From: Streptomyces sp. ISL-98
GTDB lineage: Bacteria > Actinomycetota > Actinomycetes > Streptomycetales > Streptomycetaceae
Direction of reading: 5' to 3'
DNA: 64,000 bases
Assembly (NCBI RefSeq): GCF_018614055.1
Contig: NZ_JAGGPB010000016.1
Coordinates: forward strand, 114,708 to 178,707
Part shown: positions 63,166 to 64,000 of the stretch, in pieces
Numbering within the stretch: the first letter of the stretch is position 1
How the letters are laid out: every line of letters starts with the position of its first letter
Notes under the pieces: generated by a model
The model's database searches: none
What the model was told of the DNA's origin: nothing
Seen by the model: only the letters and a program-made list of their open reading frames with translations
Position numbers and translations under genes: made by a program

Positions 63166-63921
63166 ATGGACGCTCCGACCACCAACTCGGCCGACAGCGG
63201 TGCTTCCGGTGAGGACGGCGGCGGCTGGTTCAAGCCGCGCAAGAAGCCGGGCACTGCCCCTCCGCATGCCGGCCCGGGCTCTGACCCCGGCCAGGACCGG
63301 ATACCCGGCCCGAGCCGTCCCGTGAGCGCGATACGCCCTGTCGGTACGGGGGCTTCACGCCCGCAGCCCGCACCTGTGCCCACCCCTGGGTCCGCCAACG
63401 AAGTGCGCCGGTGGCCCGAAGTAGCCGAAGTGCCCGAAGTGCCCGAAGCTACGCGGCCGCCGGTGAGGCAGGCGGAAGGGGTCTGGGGGGCCGCCCCGGC
63501 CCCACAGGCGCAGGCCCCTCGCCCCGCGCCAGCCACCCCGGCCCCGCAAGCGGAAGCCCCCCGCCCCGCACAGGCCCCCCGCCCCACACCGGCCCCGCAA
63601 GCGGAAGCCCGTCACCCTGCACAGGCCGCTCGCCCCGCACCGGCCCCGCACCCAGCGCCCGCCCCTCAGCGGCAGCAGCAACCGCAGTCGCCGCAGCAGG
63701 AGCGGCAGCAACCACAGCAGTCGCAGAGAGCCCCCCAAGCTGCGGCCCCCCAAGCGACGGCCCCCCAAGCCGCAGCCCCCCACGCAACAGCCCCCGAAGC
63801 CCCCGCTCCGCGCCCCCCGGCCGCCCCCGCCACCCCGGCGGCCCCCCCCCCCCCCCCCCCCGCCCAACCCCACCCCCACGACCCCCCCCCCCCCCCCCGC
63901 CCCCGCCCCCCCGAAGTCTAG
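63166..63921 (+). CDS. Pro/Ala/Gln-rich protein, C-terminal part unreliable
   Basis: 251 codons from ATG 63166 to a stop at 63921. The start MDAPTTNSADSGASGEDGGGWFKPRKKPG looks like a genuine actinobacterial N-terminus; the rest is low-complexity Pro/Ala/Gln/Arg. From about 63840 the sequence becomes long poly-C runs, so the frame and the stop are not trustworthy. In related genomes this type of start belongs to a longer protein with a membrane domain; that domain is missing here, probably because the sequence beyond is damaged. Confidence 0.45.
   Translation: MDAPTTNSADSGASGEDGGGWFKPRKKPGTAPPHAGPGSDPGQDRIPGPSRPVSAIRPVGTGASRPQPAPVPTPGSANEVRRWPEVAEVPEVPEATRPPVRQAEGVWGAAPAPQAQAPRPAPATPAPQAEAPRPAQAPRPTPAPQAEARHPAQAARPAPAPHPAPAPQRQQQPQSPQQERQQPQQSQRAPQAAAPQATAPQAAAPHATAPEAPAPRPPAAPATPAAPPPPPPAQPHPHDPPPPPRPRPPEV
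63842..63910. other. Poly-C tracts, likely sequencing or assembly error
   Basis: Two runs of about 15-20 consecutive C bases within 70 bases, then further C-rich sequence up to the window end at 64000. Nothing like this occurs elsewhere in the window, and homopolymer runs this long are rare in Streptomyces DNA. This looks like the degraded end of a contig rather than real sequence. Confidence 0.7.
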
Positions 63922-64000
63922 CGCCCGGCGGGCGACCGCGGCCCGCCGCCCGCCGGCGCCCCCCCCCACGACGCGTACGCCTCCCCCTGGCGGCCAGGCC

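Overview
The window is the replication-origin region of a high-GC Gram-positive chromosome, almost certainly a Streptomyces or close relative. The evidence is very high GC with frequent GTG starts, DnaA with a long Gln/Pro-rich domain II, an origin between dnaA and dnaN packed with degenerate TTGTCCACA boxes, many perfect parS sites (GTTTCACGTGAAAC), a DLW-39 protein, and the shared actinobacterial gene order. That order also runs in Mycobacterium: CCA-adding enzyme, DUF6049, murJ, sigM, anti-sigma, trxB, trxA, then parB, parA, rsmG, jag, yidC, yidD, rnpA, rpmH, dnaA, oriC, dnaN, recF, dciA, gyrB, gyrA, DUF3566, tRNA-Ile.

Layout. 1-2.9 kb: tail of a DUF5324-type protein and a NarL-type two-component pair. 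2.9-8.7 kb: tRNA-Ala, an HTH protein with a membrane-anchored Ser/Thr kinase, a convergent pair of related secreted membrane-anchored proteins (one with a VWA domain), and DLW-39. 8.8-19.6 kb (minus strand): tRNA-Ile, DUF3566, gyrA, gyrB, dciA, recF, gnd-type dehydrogenase, dnaN and oriC. 19.6-27.7 kb: dnaA on minus, then rpmH-rnpA-yidD-yidC-jag, rsmG, parA and parB on plus. 27.8-40.5 kb: GNAT protein, then the minus-strand block trxA, trxB, anti-sigma, sigM, pseudokinase, murJ and DUF6049, then the CCA-adding enzyme and a membrane-protein gene broken by one in-frame TAG. 40.5-50.7 kb: MFS transporter, inositol-phosphate synthase, PadR regulator, class A penicillin-binding protein, GT87-like glycosyltransferase, an alanine-racemase-like protein and FemX. 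50.7-56.4 kb: small membrane protein, rpsF-ssb-rpsR-rplI, MATE transporter, dnaB. 56.4-64 kb: accessory genes (serine hydrolase, GNATs, MarR/MFS/HbpS-like group, DUF2269-like membrane protein, HAD phosphatase) and a Pro/Ala/Gln-rich protein that runs into poly-C tracts that look like poor sequence.

How it fits together. The core is one replication, segregation and envelope neighbourhood. DnaA, DnaN, DciA, DnaB, SSB and gyrase act in replication. ParA, ParB and ten parS sites act in segregation. YidC/YidD, MurJ, the class A PBP and FemX build the envelope. SigM with its anti-sigma factor and a sigmaR-type promoter before trxBA link it to stress responses. All ten parS sites lie on the dnaA/parAB side of oriC.

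I see no prophage, insertion sequence, CRISPR array or rRNA. The least explained parts are the kinase/VWA-ectodomain locus at 3.1-8.4 kb, the histidine kinase with a second membrane segment after its ATPase domain, and a DnaA-box cluster upstream of dnaB. Starts, domains and functions were read by eye from the translations, without database searches.
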